64,000 bases of DNA from Notolepis coatsorum (taxonomy: Eukaryota > Chordata > Actinopteri > Aulopiformes > Paralepididae). Both the position numbers and the translations under genes were made by a program. Under the pieces are notes generated by a model. It saw only the letters and a list, made by a program, of their open reading frames with translations. It was not told the origin of the DNA and did not search any database. Shown here piece by piece: positions 11,913-22,965 of the stretch (position 1 is the first letter of the stretch; each line of letters opens with the position of its first letter). The stretch is taken from NCBI GenBank assembly GCA_963971535.1, contig OZ020585.1:24247236-24311235 (forward strand), given 5' to 3'.

Positions 11913-12420
11913 ACCTTTACGCATACGCCTGGGTGAGTTTTGATTGTGATGTCACTCACCCAGCGTAGTGCCCTTGCCCCCGTTCCCGCTGCTGTCCCTG
12001 TACCTTTACGCATACGCCTGGGTGAGTTTTGATTGTGATGTCACTCACTCAGCGTAATGCTTTTTGCCCCCCGTTCCCGCTGCTGTCCCTGTACCTTTAC
12101 GCATACGCCTGGGTGAGTTTTGATTGTGATGTCACTCACTCAGCGTAATGCTTTTTGCCCCCCCGTTCCCGCTGCTGTCCCTGTACCTTTACGCATACGC
12201 CTGGGTGAGTTTTGATTGTGATGTCACTCACTCAGCGTAATGCTTTTTGCCCCCCGTTCCCGCTGCTGTCCCTGTACCTTTACGCATACGCCTGGGTGAG
12301 TTTTGATTGTGATGTCACTCACTCAGCGTAATGCCCCTTGCCCTCGTCCCGCTGCTGTTCCTGCACCATTACGCATACGCCTGGGTGAGTTTTGATTGTG
12401 ATGTCACTCACCCAGCGTAT
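11913..12420 (+). repeat. Six tandem units of about 90 bp with a hairpin core
   Basis: Units begin ACCTTTACGCATACGCCTGG near 11913, 12002, 12093, 12185 and 12276, with a variant at 12365. Each unit has TGGGTGAGT followed about 13 nt later by ACTCACYCA, a small stem-loop, and each also resembles a 5' splice site (GGGTGAGT). A repeated copy occurs in the 3' LTR from about 15,330. Confidence 0.9.
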
Positions 12421-13102
12421 TGCCTCCTTTAGTTCTCACTTAGTTATTAGTTTGGACATTTCATCTCCCACTCTGTTTTGTTCTCTCGTGGATATTATTT
12501 TGGACATTTCATCTCCCACTGTGTGTTTGTTCACACGAAGATAGTATTTACTTTGTTACTTTGTTATTTGGACTGTTCTGCATCTGCTCTGTTTGTTCCC
12601 TTTGAATATTAACCCTCTCCTCTGTTCTGCAGAGCGGCCCAGATGTTTTCCCACCAGTCCCCAGTTCCTCCCTGTCCCCAGCCCGCCTCCGCGGATTCTC
12701 TGTCCCCAGTTCCTCCCTGTTCCCCAGCCCGCCTCCGCGGGCCTCAGTCCCCTCTGTCCCAAGTTCTCCCCTTCTAGTTCCACCTAGTCCCTAGTCCTTT
12801 CCCTAGTTCTCCTAGTCCCTAGTCCTCTTTCCCTAGTTCTCCTAGTCTCTAGTTCCTCTGTTCCCTAGGCGTTCCCTTAACCTTCCCTTAGGCGTTCCCT
12901 TACCTTCCCATAGTGTTCCCTTTTCCTGCCCGCCTCTTAAAGGCACTTTACCTTCCCCTCTTGTGTTATTCCAGTGTTCTGTGTTTTCTCCCTTAAAGGG
13001 ACAGTGCCCTTTTTCCCTGTTCTAAATAAATATCTGTTTCTTGGCAAACCATCATACCTGTCTTGTGTTGTGCGATTGGGGTCGGTTACAAACCATAACA
13101 GT

Positions 13103-13112
13103 ACGACCCCAC
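13103..13112 (+). promoter_or_regulatory. Candidate self-priming primer-binding site
   Basis: ACGACCCCAC lies 2 nt after the 5' LTR and is the exact complement of GTGGGGTCGT at 10844-10853. No TGG-start tRNA primer site is present. In the Tf1/sushi group the RNA 5' end primes reverse transcription by pairing at this place. Confidence 0.6.
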
Positions 13113-14017
13113 CAAATCGACGACCCCAGCCAGCACAGACGGTGTATGTTGAGTTTGCCTTTTTTTTTCTTGTTCCCTCTAGCTCCCCTGTTAGCCCTGT
13201 TAGCTTCCCTGTTTGCCCAGTTTAGCTTCCCTGTTAGTCCTGTTTAGCTCCCTTGTTAGCCTGTTACTCCCCTGTTTAGCTTGTTAGTCTCCCCGGTTAG
13301 CTCCCCTGTTTGCTTCCCGTTTTGCCCTGTTTGACCCCCCTGTAGCTAGCCATGCCCTGGCAGCTAACCCAGTCCCTCAGCAGAGCCCCTGTCTGCTAGC
13401 TTAGCCCCGGCTGCTAGCACAGCCTCTATGTTTATGCAGCCCTTGCTGCTGGCATAGGCCCTGTAGCTAGCCATGCCCTGGCGGCTAACCCAGTTTCCCT
13501 CTGCATGGCCCCGGTCTGCTAGCTTGGCCCCGGCTGTTAGCACAGCCTCTATGTTAATGCAGCAGTACAGCTAGCATAGGCCCTGTAGCTATCAGTGCCC
13601 TGGCAGCTACCCTTTCCCTCTGCTAGCCTGGCTCCGGCAGCTTGCGCAGCCTCTATGTTGATGTAGCAGTACAGCTAGCATAGGCCCTGTAGCTATCAGT
13701 GCCCTGGCAGCTAACCTTCCCTCTGCTAGCCCTTTCCCGGTGCTTCCATGGTTACCCCTTAGCTACCCTGCTTGCCCCTCAGTTCCTCTAGACCAGTTCT
13801 CTAGACCAGTTCTCTTGCCCAGTTCGCTAGACTAGTTCTCTAGACCCAGTTCCTCTAGACCAGTTGCCCCTCTGCTACCCTAGTTACCCCTCGGCGACCC
13901 TGTTTCTTTTGCTAGCCCCACTCTTGTGGTGGCTTCCCCTGCTGGCTTGGCCAGTACCTCTTGTTTTGCCCCCTGCCACTCTGTCTGTATTTGTTTTGGG
14001 TCGCCAGGTGGCTCCCG

Positions 14018-14032
14018 TTGAGGGGGGGGTAC
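14018..14032 (+). promoter_or_regulatory. Polypurine tract of the 10.6-kb element
   Basis: TTGAGGGGGGGGTAC directly precedes the 3' LTR start TGTGAGG, the usual site and composition for plus-strand priming. Confidence 0.75.
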
Positions 14033-16517
14033 TGTGAGGTTTTGTCCGCTGCTCACCAACTTTCTCTGTTTTCTTTAAGCCTACTGTTAGAAATTCCCTT
14101 CTCACTCACTCTCTCTAGCCCCCACCCTCTCGTTCTTTACTCTCGTTTACTCTCAGTGGCCACACCTGGACTATTATCAATTACCTCTCGCACCTGTGGT
14201 GGCAGGCTAATTAGTTCCCCTGTGGGCTTTAAATACCAGGGCGCTTCCCCTCGTTTCGGCGTGGGGTCGTGTTGTATTCATGCTGAGTCATATTCTCTAA
14301 CATCTAGACTCTTTCGGGAGATCCTCTGGTCTACCAATGCTGTAAGATGGATCTCTCCAGCCTTGAGATGTTTGCTCCAGCCTTCGTCTGCTGTCGCCGT
14401 AGCCTGTGGAGGAGACTGTTCTGCGCTCCCTGTAACTTCCACGGGAGGCACCCCAGCGTTCCACTGCAGACCCCAGCGCAGCTGTTCGTCCTGACGCACA
14501 TCTAGACCAACGCGCATCTTCCGGACCCTCGGGCTTGGCACGCTCTCCAGTCACCAGCGCGCAACGCGCATCTGCAAGGGCTTGGCACGCTCTCCAGTCA
14601 CCAGCGCGCAACGCGCATCTTCAAGGGCTTGGCACGCTCTCCAGTCTCCAGCGCGCAACGCGCATCTTCAAGGGCTTGGCACGCTCTCCAGTCTCCAGCG
14701 CGCAACGCGCATCTTCAAGGGCTTGGCACGCTCTCCAGTCTCCAGCGCGCAACGCGCATCTTCCAAGGATCCTCGTGCTTGGCACACTCCTCCTCGCAGA
14801 CGCACCCCGAGGCGTCTCTCGGTTCCGACGCGCACACCAAGGTGTGGCGCGCACTCTGTTCCTCGGCTCCGACAGCGGCTACCCGGTGGACGACACCCTC
14901 GCCACCGCCACTGTTCCGACGCGCACACCAAGGTGTGGCGCGCACTCTGTTCCTCGGCTCCGACAGCGGCTACCCGGTGGACGACACCCTCGCCACCGCC
15001 ACTGTTCCGACGCGCACACCAAGGTGTGGCGCGCACTCTGTTCCTCGGCTCCGACAGCGGCTACCCGGTGGACGACACCCTCGCCACCGCCACTGTTCCG
15101 ACGCGCACACCAAGGTGTGGCGCGCACTCTGTTCCTCGGCTCCGACAGCGGCTACCCGGTGGACGACACCCTCGCCACCGCCACTGTTCCAGCACTCTGT
15201 TCCTCGGCTCCGACAGTCGGCTACCCGGTGGACGACACCCTCGCCACCGCCACTGTTCCAGCACTCTGTTCCTCGGCTCGGACAGCCAGCCACCCGGTGG
15301 CGATGCCCTCGCCCCGCTGCTGTTCCAGTACCTTTACGCATACGCCTGGGTGAGTTTTGATTGTGATGTCACTCACCCAGCGTAGTGCCCTTGCCCCCGT
15401 TCCCGCTGCTGTCCCTGTACCTTTACGCATACGCCTGGGTGAGTTTTGATTGTGATGTCACTCACTCAGCGTAATGCTTTTTGCCCCCCGTTCCCGCTGC
15501 TGTCCCTGTACCTTTACGCATACGCCTGGGTGAGTTTTGATTGTGATGTCACTCACTCAGCGTAATGCTTTTTGCCCCCCCGTTCCCGCTGCTGTCCCTG
15601 TACCTTTACGCATACGCCTGGGTGAGTTTTGATTGTGATGTCACTCACTCAGCGTAATGCTTTTTGCCCCCCGTTCCCGCTGCTGTCCCTGTACCTTTAC
15701 GCATACGCCTGGGTGAGTTTTGATTGTGATGTCACTCACTCAGCGTAATGCCCCTTGCCCTCGTCCCGCTGCTGTTCCTGCACCATTACGCATACGCCTG
15801 GGTGAGTTTTGATTGTGATGTCACTCACCCAGCGTATTGCCTCCTTTAGTTCTCACTTAGTTATTAGTTTGGACATTTCATCTCCCACTCTGTTTTGTTC
15901 TCTCGTGGATATTATTTTGGACATTTCATCTCCCACTGTGTGTTTGTTCACACGAAGATAGTATTTACTTTGTTACTTTGTTATTTGGACTGTTCTGCAT
16001 CTGCTCTGTTTGTTCCCTTTGAATATTAACCCTCTCCTCTGTTCTGCAGAGCGGCCCAGATGTTTTCCCACCAGTCCCCAGTTCCTCCCTGTCCCCAGCC
16101 CGCCTCCGCGGATTCTCTGTCCCCAGTTCCTCCCTGTTCCCCAGCCCGCCTCCGCGGGCCTCAGTCCCCTCTGTCCCAAGTTCTCCCCTTCTAGTTCCAC
16201 CTAGTCCCTAGTCCTTTCCCTAGTTCTCCTAGTCCCTAGTCCTCTTTCCCTAGTTCTCCTAGTCTCTAGTTCCTCTGTTCCCTAGGCGTTCCCTTAACCT
16301 TCCCTTAGGCGTTCCCTTACCTTCCCATAGTGTTCCCTTTTCCTGCCCGCCTCTTAAAGGCACTTTACCTTCCCCTCTTGTGTTATTCCAGTGTTCTGTG
16401 TTTTCTCCCTTAAAGGGACAGTGCCCTTTTTCCCTGTTCTAAATAAATATCTGTTTCTTGGCAAACCATCATACCTGTCTTGTGTTGTGCGATTGGGGTC
16501 GGTTACAAACCATAACA
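14033..16517 (+). repeat. 3' LTR of the 10.6-kb element
   Basis: 2,485 bp, the same length as the 5' LTR and visibly identical except at 14826. It contains the same three tandem arrays, TATA-like box and AATAAA. Followed by TSD GTTAT. Confidence 0.9.
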
Positions 16518-16969
16518 GTTATGAAAGCTGGAGGGAAAACCACATTGTATTTGAAGTTACTGCACTTTGCCTGTACATTACCTGTATAATTATTTAAGGA
16601 AATCATGCAGCAGAGTGCAGTATCTGATCTTTTGGGGTCAATTTAAATAATTACGTCATATTTTTGTATGCCTAAAGATTACTTCATTAATACATGTTAA
16701 ATCTGGGTACTATCATCTATCTACCTATAACACATTTTGGATGGCAAGTCAAAAAACTTTAAAGCGGTTTCACTGTTTGGAAGTTACTGCGGTCTGCCTG
16801 GGTTTTGAGTGTGATTTTGTAGTTACTGCAGTTTTTAAAATCCCATATCTCCAAAACTGAGCGACATTAACATCTGAAACTTAGTCACAAGATAAAACAT
16901 TTATTGACAAGTTCAATTTCACTCATAACTCAATTTTGAGTTACTGCGGTTTGCCTTGACAGGGCAGTA

Positions 16970-17146
16970 TAGGCTTATTATTCCATTAATGACTTGTTGC
17001 ATTAGGATTTAGTAGATACTATATGCTCTGCCCTACGTACAGTATAGGTACAGTCTGTACTTATACTGTACGTAGGGCAGAGGCAGAGCATATATAGTAT
17101 CTACAAAATCCTAATGAAACAAGTAACTAGAATATATTAAGCCTAT
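16970..17146. mobile_element. Palindromic MITE, about 177 bp
   Basis: The left arm (TATAGGCTTATTATTCC to ACGTACAGTATA) and right arm (TTATACTGTACGTAGGGCAG to TATTAAGCCTATA) form a nearly full hairpin around 17,047-17,060. TA dinucleotides sit at both ends, so Tc1/mariner-like. It directly abuts the TA at the end of the preceding MITE. Confidence 0.7.
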
Positions 17147-17340
17147 ACTGTTCATTAGACATGTAGGCCATACTGGCACACACATTGTTATGGAATATTA
17201 ATGCAGTCTATTGCCATGCGATTAGCTTTAGTTCTTATTTATTTATTTATCCACTGTCATTTCAGTGTTGGTGTATAGGCTATATAGTGTATTTCAATAT
17301 ACGTTTAATTGATTAATGATATATTCGAAGGAATGCAGGT
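17147..17340. other. Unassigned interval
   Basis: No supported feature. Confidence 0.4.
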
Positions 17341-17814
17341 TTATAGCTATATCAACCCCCTCCAATGTACAGTAAATTACCAAGTATGGTTTTATCAATA
17401 TTCCAATGTACAGTTTTGCTTGTACCGTGTCCCCCACCCACCCCTCCTACTCAACCCCCCCCCCCCCCCCCACCCAACCACCTCCAATGTACAGTCCCCC
17501 CCCCCCCCCACCCAACCCCACCCCACCTACCCAACCTCCTCCGACAGTTTCTACATCAAATGTATATACTCTCTTTTATGGACTCTTTTTGTATCACAAA
17601 CAGTACTGTATTTGCAAATCTGGTATGTCATAAATGTATATAGCAGTACTGTCTATCTGTATGTCGTGTGTGTCATATATGTTATGATGAATTGAAAATG
17701 GGGGACCCTGATGTAAACGATACGAAAGTCTTTCTCTGGTCTGCATCCCCTTAACAATTGTATGTAATTGAGCTGTACTGTATTGTACCCATTCTGCAAT
17801 CTGTTAATAAAGTT

Positions 17815-17872
<58 letters not shown>
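17341..17872 (+). mobile_element. LINE 3' UTR with long TCAA tail
   Basis: It shares with the 2.3-kb LINE the C-rich runs, CAGTACTGTATTTG, ATGTCATAAATGT, AATTGAAAATGGGGGACC and CATTCTGCAATCTGTTAA. It ends in about 14 TCAA units (17815-17871). ORF2 is absent, so this is a severe 5' truncation. Confidence 0.82.
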
Positions 17873-18467
17873 CAAAGGTCTGTTCCATTGTATACCAATC
17901 AATGGGATATATTGCATGTTGACCTGCATTCTTTCAAATGTATATAATTAATCATTAAAACAGATGTGTAACAAATAAGAAATACAAATTCCACAGAAGG
18001 CATTAAATAATTATTATTTTCAATCATTTCACAATAATTGCATAATTGTGTTTGAATATCTGAGTAATTAAAGTAATTATACATTTGTCCAAAATAGCTG
18101 GTTCAGATATGGTTAAGCAGCTGCCCTGTGATCAGATGAATCCATATTATTTATTTTTCCGACATCAAATGCGTAATTTCTTATCGTACAAATATTGTCA
18201 TATTTATTTTAATTATGATTAAGTAATTAATTCCAAGGAGGCCTGTAGCGTTAACATGAAGGAATCACTATGAGAACACAGTCTGTCAAGTTAATACAAT
18301 TTTCAATTAGTCAATCAATCATAAGAGTGCCTCTCAGCACTCTTAAATCTGCTCTCAGAAATTTTGGGGAATCGCGCTACCAGCCCTAATATGTCTTAAA
18401 TGGGCAGAAATCTGCCTAAGAGGACATTTTTTGTCGTAAATCTGTTCGGGAATGAGACCCAATGGCC
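17873..18467. other. Unassigned AT-rich interval
   Basis: No feature was recognised. A short TCAATCAATC motif near 18,313 may be a LINE tail remnant. Confidence 0.4.
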
Positions 18468-18992
18468 TTAAACGTGTGCTTAATGCAAGCAAAATGTATG
18501 GTGTTCTCTAGGGCCAGAGATATTGCTCAAAATAATTAGCATATTTTGACTAGAAATGGGTCTGTCATAGAGAAGGTTACAGAATATAAATATCTTGGAA
18601 TCTGGCAAGATGACACATTTTCATTTTAATGTCATATAGATAACCTTGCTTGTAAAATAAATGAGGCAAAGTATTGGCTTATTATACAGGAACAGAACCA
18701 GTTTTCCAATGACTTTGGCCTTTGGATTCTGTCTATCATTCTGCTCTTGTATCACTGGTGACAGATGTGAAATGCATGCACCACTGCAACTTATATGAGA
18801 AAGTGGGTTGGTCTTTACATTTAGTCATTTAGCTGACGCTTTTATCCAAAGCGACTTACAAGTTCTGTACGACAAGCCATCAGGAAGGGCACAACTCTAT
18901 CAGCTGAGCAACAATGTTCATCAAAGTGTTGAGTGCTACAGTGTAGGTTAGTTTATTAGGACAAGTGCATGACAGTACGGTTAGTTAGGGTT

Positions 18993-19031
<39 letters not shown>

Positions 19032-19283
19032 CAGATAATGGTTGAAGAAGTGCGTCTTTAGTCGACGGCGAAAGATTGGACGTGATTCGGCTGTCCTAAC
19101 TGGGGTGGGTAGTTCATTCCACCATTGTGGCATATAGGCTAAAGGCTATAGGCTAAATAAACATTGGTATCTAAGGCCATTAGCGGAAATGTACCTCCTT
19201 ATCTTACATAATTACTGAATTGTATTGAACTGACCCTTTTTGACATGCTCAAATGACTGGCTTACACTAGAGGTTCCCCACAT
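18468..19283 (+). pseudogene. Degenerate LINE RT fragment, interrupted by another repeat
   Basis: Broken frames encode SVIEKVTEYKYLGIWQDD, then PLDSVYHSALVS and HHCNLYEKVGW before 18,818, and KAISGNVPPYLT after 19,160. YKYLG and YHSAL are common landmarks of L2/CR1-like LINE reverse transcriptases. Multiple stops and frameshifts make it a relic. Confidence 0.65.
18818..19140 (+). repeat. Common teleost repeat inside the LINE relic
   Basis: Contains TTAGTCATTTAGCTGACGC and TTTTATCCAAAGCGACTTAC, a motif I recognise as very widespread in teleost genomes, plus a run of about 30 T (18,998-19,027). Its class is not certain from this sequence. Confidence 0.6.
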
Positions 19284-19285
19284 AC

Positions 19286-19671
19286 CAGTGGCGGCTACTG
19301 ACCACATTTTTTGGTGAAGCACAAATAATTATATTATATTATATTTTTAAAACATCCCCAAGGCTGCAACACCCCCATTCCTACCAGGTGTCAGGCTCCT
19401 CATTCGCTTCCATTAATTTTGGGGACCATGTTTAAATATCATACTTCTGAACTATAAACAAACTACTGCTGTGACGATTTCAATAAAACAGACCATTGTG
19501 AGTCAATGGTACATGCTTTTTTTTGGCATTTGCATTTGCCCTGCGTGGAATGTTTATGGAGTGGTTACCATGGTTACCTGCTGTCTTGCTGGAAGAAAGA
19601 TTCTAAACATTCTGTGAGAAGTTGACAGTTGGTAACATACAAAACCATTCAAACAGTTCTTATTCTTATCC
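19286..19671. mobile_element. CAGTGGCGGCT-type DNA element, one end only
   Basis: The terminus CAGTGGCGGCTACTGACC is the type seen in fish hAT families (see also 27,977). No opposite end with matching TSD was found before the Harbinger insertion, so the boundaries are partial. Confidence 0.4.
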
Positions 19672-19674
19672 CTG

Positions 19675-21297
19675 GGCCCTCATTTATCAACAGTTCTTAG
19701 AAAGTGTTCTACTTTCGTTCGTAAGCACAGAATTTTGAATGTGTGCACGCACAAAAAAAACGGGATTTATCACACGTGCGTACACAGGTCCTACGCACAC
19801 CTGTCTTGATAAATATCACTTTGATCCTACGCTGGAGCTCGTGCATGGTTTTGAGTATTTGCATACCAGAACCGCCCCGATTATCCATATATGGTCATGA
19901 AACACCCCCATGGGATGTGAAATAATGGTCTAACCCGAGCGAACTCTGAGAGACTTCACTGAAAGCGAGATTGATCACCGAGGTCCAACTAACAAATTGA
20001 ACGTATACAGCATTTCCCGTTGTGAACAATCTTATTTGGAAACATGACACACAGAATAATAGTATTTAGCGTTTTATTTTAAACAATATTTAATCGTATG
20101 ATTATAGATATTTTTAGAGAATAAATAAATCCAATGAAGTTGCCAAGTTCACAGACAACTCCGCTGAGGAGGAGGGAGCGTGTAGACTATCTTCGGTGCG
20201 CCGGGAGCCAAGGATGTTGACTGACCCAGTCCTGCTACAGAACCAGCACATTGACAGAAATAAATGACAAGCTGACCCGACATTAAGCACTGTAATGACT
20301 GAAATTAAATCAATTTCAGCAGGCCAACTCTGCGCTCTATGCCTATTATGTGCGCTCGTCATGAGCCTGTGGTTCTGGTCAGAGTCATTATGGCTTCAGT
20401 GGATAACCCTGATCTGCATTTAAGTGATGTTTTAGATACCCCAGTAATAACATTACAATTGAATTAAATACAATTAGGCCTGAATGAGACTCCGGCCACC
20501 GGCACATTATCAGCCAAAATGCGCATCGCAGATTATCTGTACATTGACCGAGTGGAATCCCGTTCACATTACTGGATTTGTTTATTGATGGAGCATTGAA
20601 AGCTATATGGGTACAGTCTATATATTGCTCCGATGATGTTGGGTAACCTGGCGTAAAATCCTCTCTTGGCCTCCTGTTATTGATATATGGATATTGTATG
20701 TAGTTGGTGGGGTTGGGGAAATTAGACATCCAACACTGCGTTTTGCTCCACGCTCCAATGTGGGTCTCAAATTGCGGTACAAATCAAGGAGAATGTGTCT
20801 CGGGTAGCGAACTCTACTTAATATTATTATGTTCTCTCTCTCTGCAAATAGACATGCCCTATATCTCTGAAAACATCTGAGCGCACACCGGAGAAGCATT
20901 CCTATAACAACGCTAATGAACCAGGCTGAATTCATTTGGAAATACCTATTCCACATGCTATTTAGGGTTTGACAATAATTACACTACTATCGCTATTTCA
21001 CAATGAACTATAATGAATTACGGTTCATACAGAACACGCGCCAGTGTCGGGAGTAATGCACAGAAGCTTATTTCCGCATTGAAACATGCATGAAACTGAT
21101 GAGCGCATATGCCGTCCGTCTGCAGTATCGATATTCTACCACCGGGCGTCAGGTACGCATGCTCCGAGCTGTGCGTAGATATACGCACAAAGTCAAGTTC
21201 ACGTTCAAATTGATAAGTCCCACACTTTGCTTAGAAATGATCGTACGCACGGGTTACGCACATATCTGTGCGTACGCAACGTTGATAAATGAGGGCC
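19675..21297. mobile_element. PIF/Harbinger element, 1,623 bp
   Basis: TIRs GGCCCTCATTTATCAAC and GTTGATAAATGAGGGCC are flanked by CTG at 19672-19674 and 21298-21300, matching the CWG-type 3-bp target known for some fish Harbinger elements. The interior on the minus strand has transposase remnants. Subterminal regions contain repeated TACGCAC motifs in both orientations. Confidence 0.88.
20388..20956 (-). pseudogene. Harbinger transposase remnant
   Basis: Two overlapping broken frames read, in order, an N-terminal VRYPRHILLDLYRNLRP block with a following LERGAKRS, and then YIDCTHIAFNAPS, MCRWPESHSG and ADQGYPLKP. These correspond to the HARBI1-type DDE domain: IDCTHI carries an acidic catalytic residue, and GYPLKP follows the second acidic position. 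At least one frameshift joins the two parts near 20,620-20,730 and sequence between blocks is missing, so it is not functional. A further minus frame at 20,114-20,362 may be the C-terminal end. Confidence 0.72.
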
Positions 21298-21471
21298 CTG
21301 ATGTCTGGAAGAATATGTGAGTGTCTTGTGAGAAATGCTTCCAAACCCCATTGAACTGTATTACAGTTGCAAACTAATTCTACAGGTTGGTGTTCATTTA
21401 TCAAAAACAACAAATTATCTGAATGCCATAGGAAAGGGCTTGATTAGTGATCACTAGGATGCTCTCCTGAC

Positions 21472-22933
21472 CAATGTTCCCTCTAATTATTTTTTGGTCT
21501 GAGCAAACACTCAAACCTCCTGAGCAGACATCAGCAACTACTGAGCAACATACGTCACCTGCCGATTAACCGGTTAGTTGATAAGCGGCGGTTTATAAAA
21601 AATCTGAGAATCTTAATTTCCCTTAATGTCTAACATAAAATATATACATTTTGCTGATACACAGATAAATAATACAAAAAGGCATATATATTCCTTAATC
21701 AAATGTTTATTTGACCATTGATTGACGATACAGAGCATAGTCCTTACTTTGGCGGCGGCGGTGTGAGTCGTGTCACTAACTTTTGTCTTTTTAGGAGGCT
21801 GACTAGTCATTATTTTATTAAGTGAATTATAATGCGACTTCAAGGGTGACCATATTGTGATTTTTTTAAAAGAGGACACTCTGCCTTCAGCCTCAAGATA
21901 CTTAATCAAAGTTTACTCAAAGATGCCTTATCATTATAATATATTTAAAGTATACCTCCTCTGTATGGATATAAAATTAGTTTATATTATTTTATATAAC
22001 AAAATAATATCTCTCTATAACCAAAGTTACTCAACATGCTGTATTATGCCTAAAGTAATCTATCTGACAAATCTCAAGAAAATAACTAAATCAACCTATG
22101 ACAAAATAATATATATTTTCAAGTCTTACTGGACAAAATAAATAACAAGAAAAATATGATGTAATGTTCTAAATAATACCTCTTCTGTATTAGAAAATCC
22201 AGCTTTAAAAAATATATCTTTATCTTTTCAATGTAATGTAAATTATAAAACAGTAACCTCACAAAGTTACTAATTTAAAAGTGCACTATGCAGTTTCAGA
22301 TTTGTTGCAATTAGTGTACTAAACTAATTTATTACACACATAATCCTTATGATTGTATCATAAGCATCTTATCAAACCAAAACATCATTTTGAGGCATCA
22401 AAATAGTTTTCAATTATTTTCTTTCTCTCTCTGTATAGCTGCATTCTTCAATCAATTTGGTCAACTTTGCCATCAAACTCTCGCCTCGCACTGCTTTGTT
22501 TGTAATGTTTTACTGTGTCCATGTGAGCTTTGAGATCGCCAGCACCTTTATTAGACACATAAACATATGGTCAAGTTTTGCACGCGTTGCACTCCGCTTC
22601 CAATTAGTCTCGACCGGGATGATAAATTGGAAATTTTCTCTGCAGTTCATCTGTAATGTACATTTTCGCGTTTGTATTGTGAGGAGCCAGCAATTCTGGT
22701 CGGATCTGTCCACTTCCTCATCTGTTGTGTGTGTCTGTGTGAGTGTGCAGTAGCGCTGCCCACAAAGCACTGAAAGCGGGGCTTCTCTTGGTAACGTCAC
22801 ACGCAACAGGTTACCGTTAGGGATGTCCCGATAATTTTTTTTGCTCCCGATCCGATCCCGATCATGTGATTTTGAGTATCTACCGATACCGATCTTTCCC
22901 GATCCGATCAAATTTTTTTTATAAATAAATACA

Positions 22934-22965
<32 letters not shown>

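Larger units (their letters stand above)
10616..13100 (+). repeat. 5' LTR of the 10.6-kb element
   Basis: Begins TGTGAGGTTTTGTCCGCTG and ends GGTTACAAACCATAACA. A TATA-like TTTAAATA lies near 10,811, and AATAAA in CTAAATAAATATC near 13,024. If transcription starts about 30 bp after the TATA motif and stops after AATAAA, the R region would span about 2.2 kb, which is unusually long, with U3 and U5 both short. Three tandem arrays lie in that R region. Alanine/arginine-rich open frames here are repeats read as protein and are not genes. Confidence 0.88.
13101..14032 (+). other. Internal region of the 10.6-kb element, non-coding
   Basis: 932 bp, rich in pyrimidines, built largely from degenerate TTAGC/CCCTGTTAGC and CTAGACCAGTTC repeats. 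No gag, protease, RT, RNase H or integrase motif is present on either strand. It probably carries only packaging and priming signals. Confidence 0.85.
10616..16517 (+). mobile_element. Non-autonomous LTR retrotransposon (LARD-like), Tf1/sushi-type signature, 5.9 kb
   Basis: Two direct LTRs of exactly 2,485 bp (10616-13100, 14033-16517) begin TGTGAGG and end CATAACA. A 5-bp TSD GTTAT flanks the element at 10611-10615 and 16518-16522. The internal region is only 932 bp and has no gag or pol. The only LTR difference I see is T at 11409 versus C at 14826, so the insertion is young. A polypurine tract precedes the 3' LTR, setting plus orientation. A 10-nt complementarity between the predicted RNA start and the sequence just after the 5' LTR suggests self-priming, as known for the Tf1/sushi group. 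It must depend on enzymes from another element. Confidence 0.88.
10225..16969. mobile_element. Palindromic TA-flanked MITE, split by an LTR retrotransposon
   Basis: The left end TACTGCCCTGTCAAGGCA and right end GCCTTGACAGGGCAGTA are inverted repeats flanked by TA (10223-10224 and 16970-16971), the Tc1/mariner target. The left arm (10225 to about 10610) and right arm (16523-16969) are long inverted copies of each other; CAGTAACTTCAAATACAATG on the left is answered by its complement on the right. The right arm has about 150 extra bp near the end. No transposase. The LTR element at 10,616 sits in the inner part of the right arm, so the MITE is older. Confidence 0.78.

Noticed and set aside
10861..12013. 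Many long overlapping Ala/Arg/Pro-rich open frames on both strands, repeated at 14.3-15.4 kb
   Set aside because: They are GC-rich LTR tandem repeats without stops. The same DNA is open in several frames at once and no domain is recognisable.
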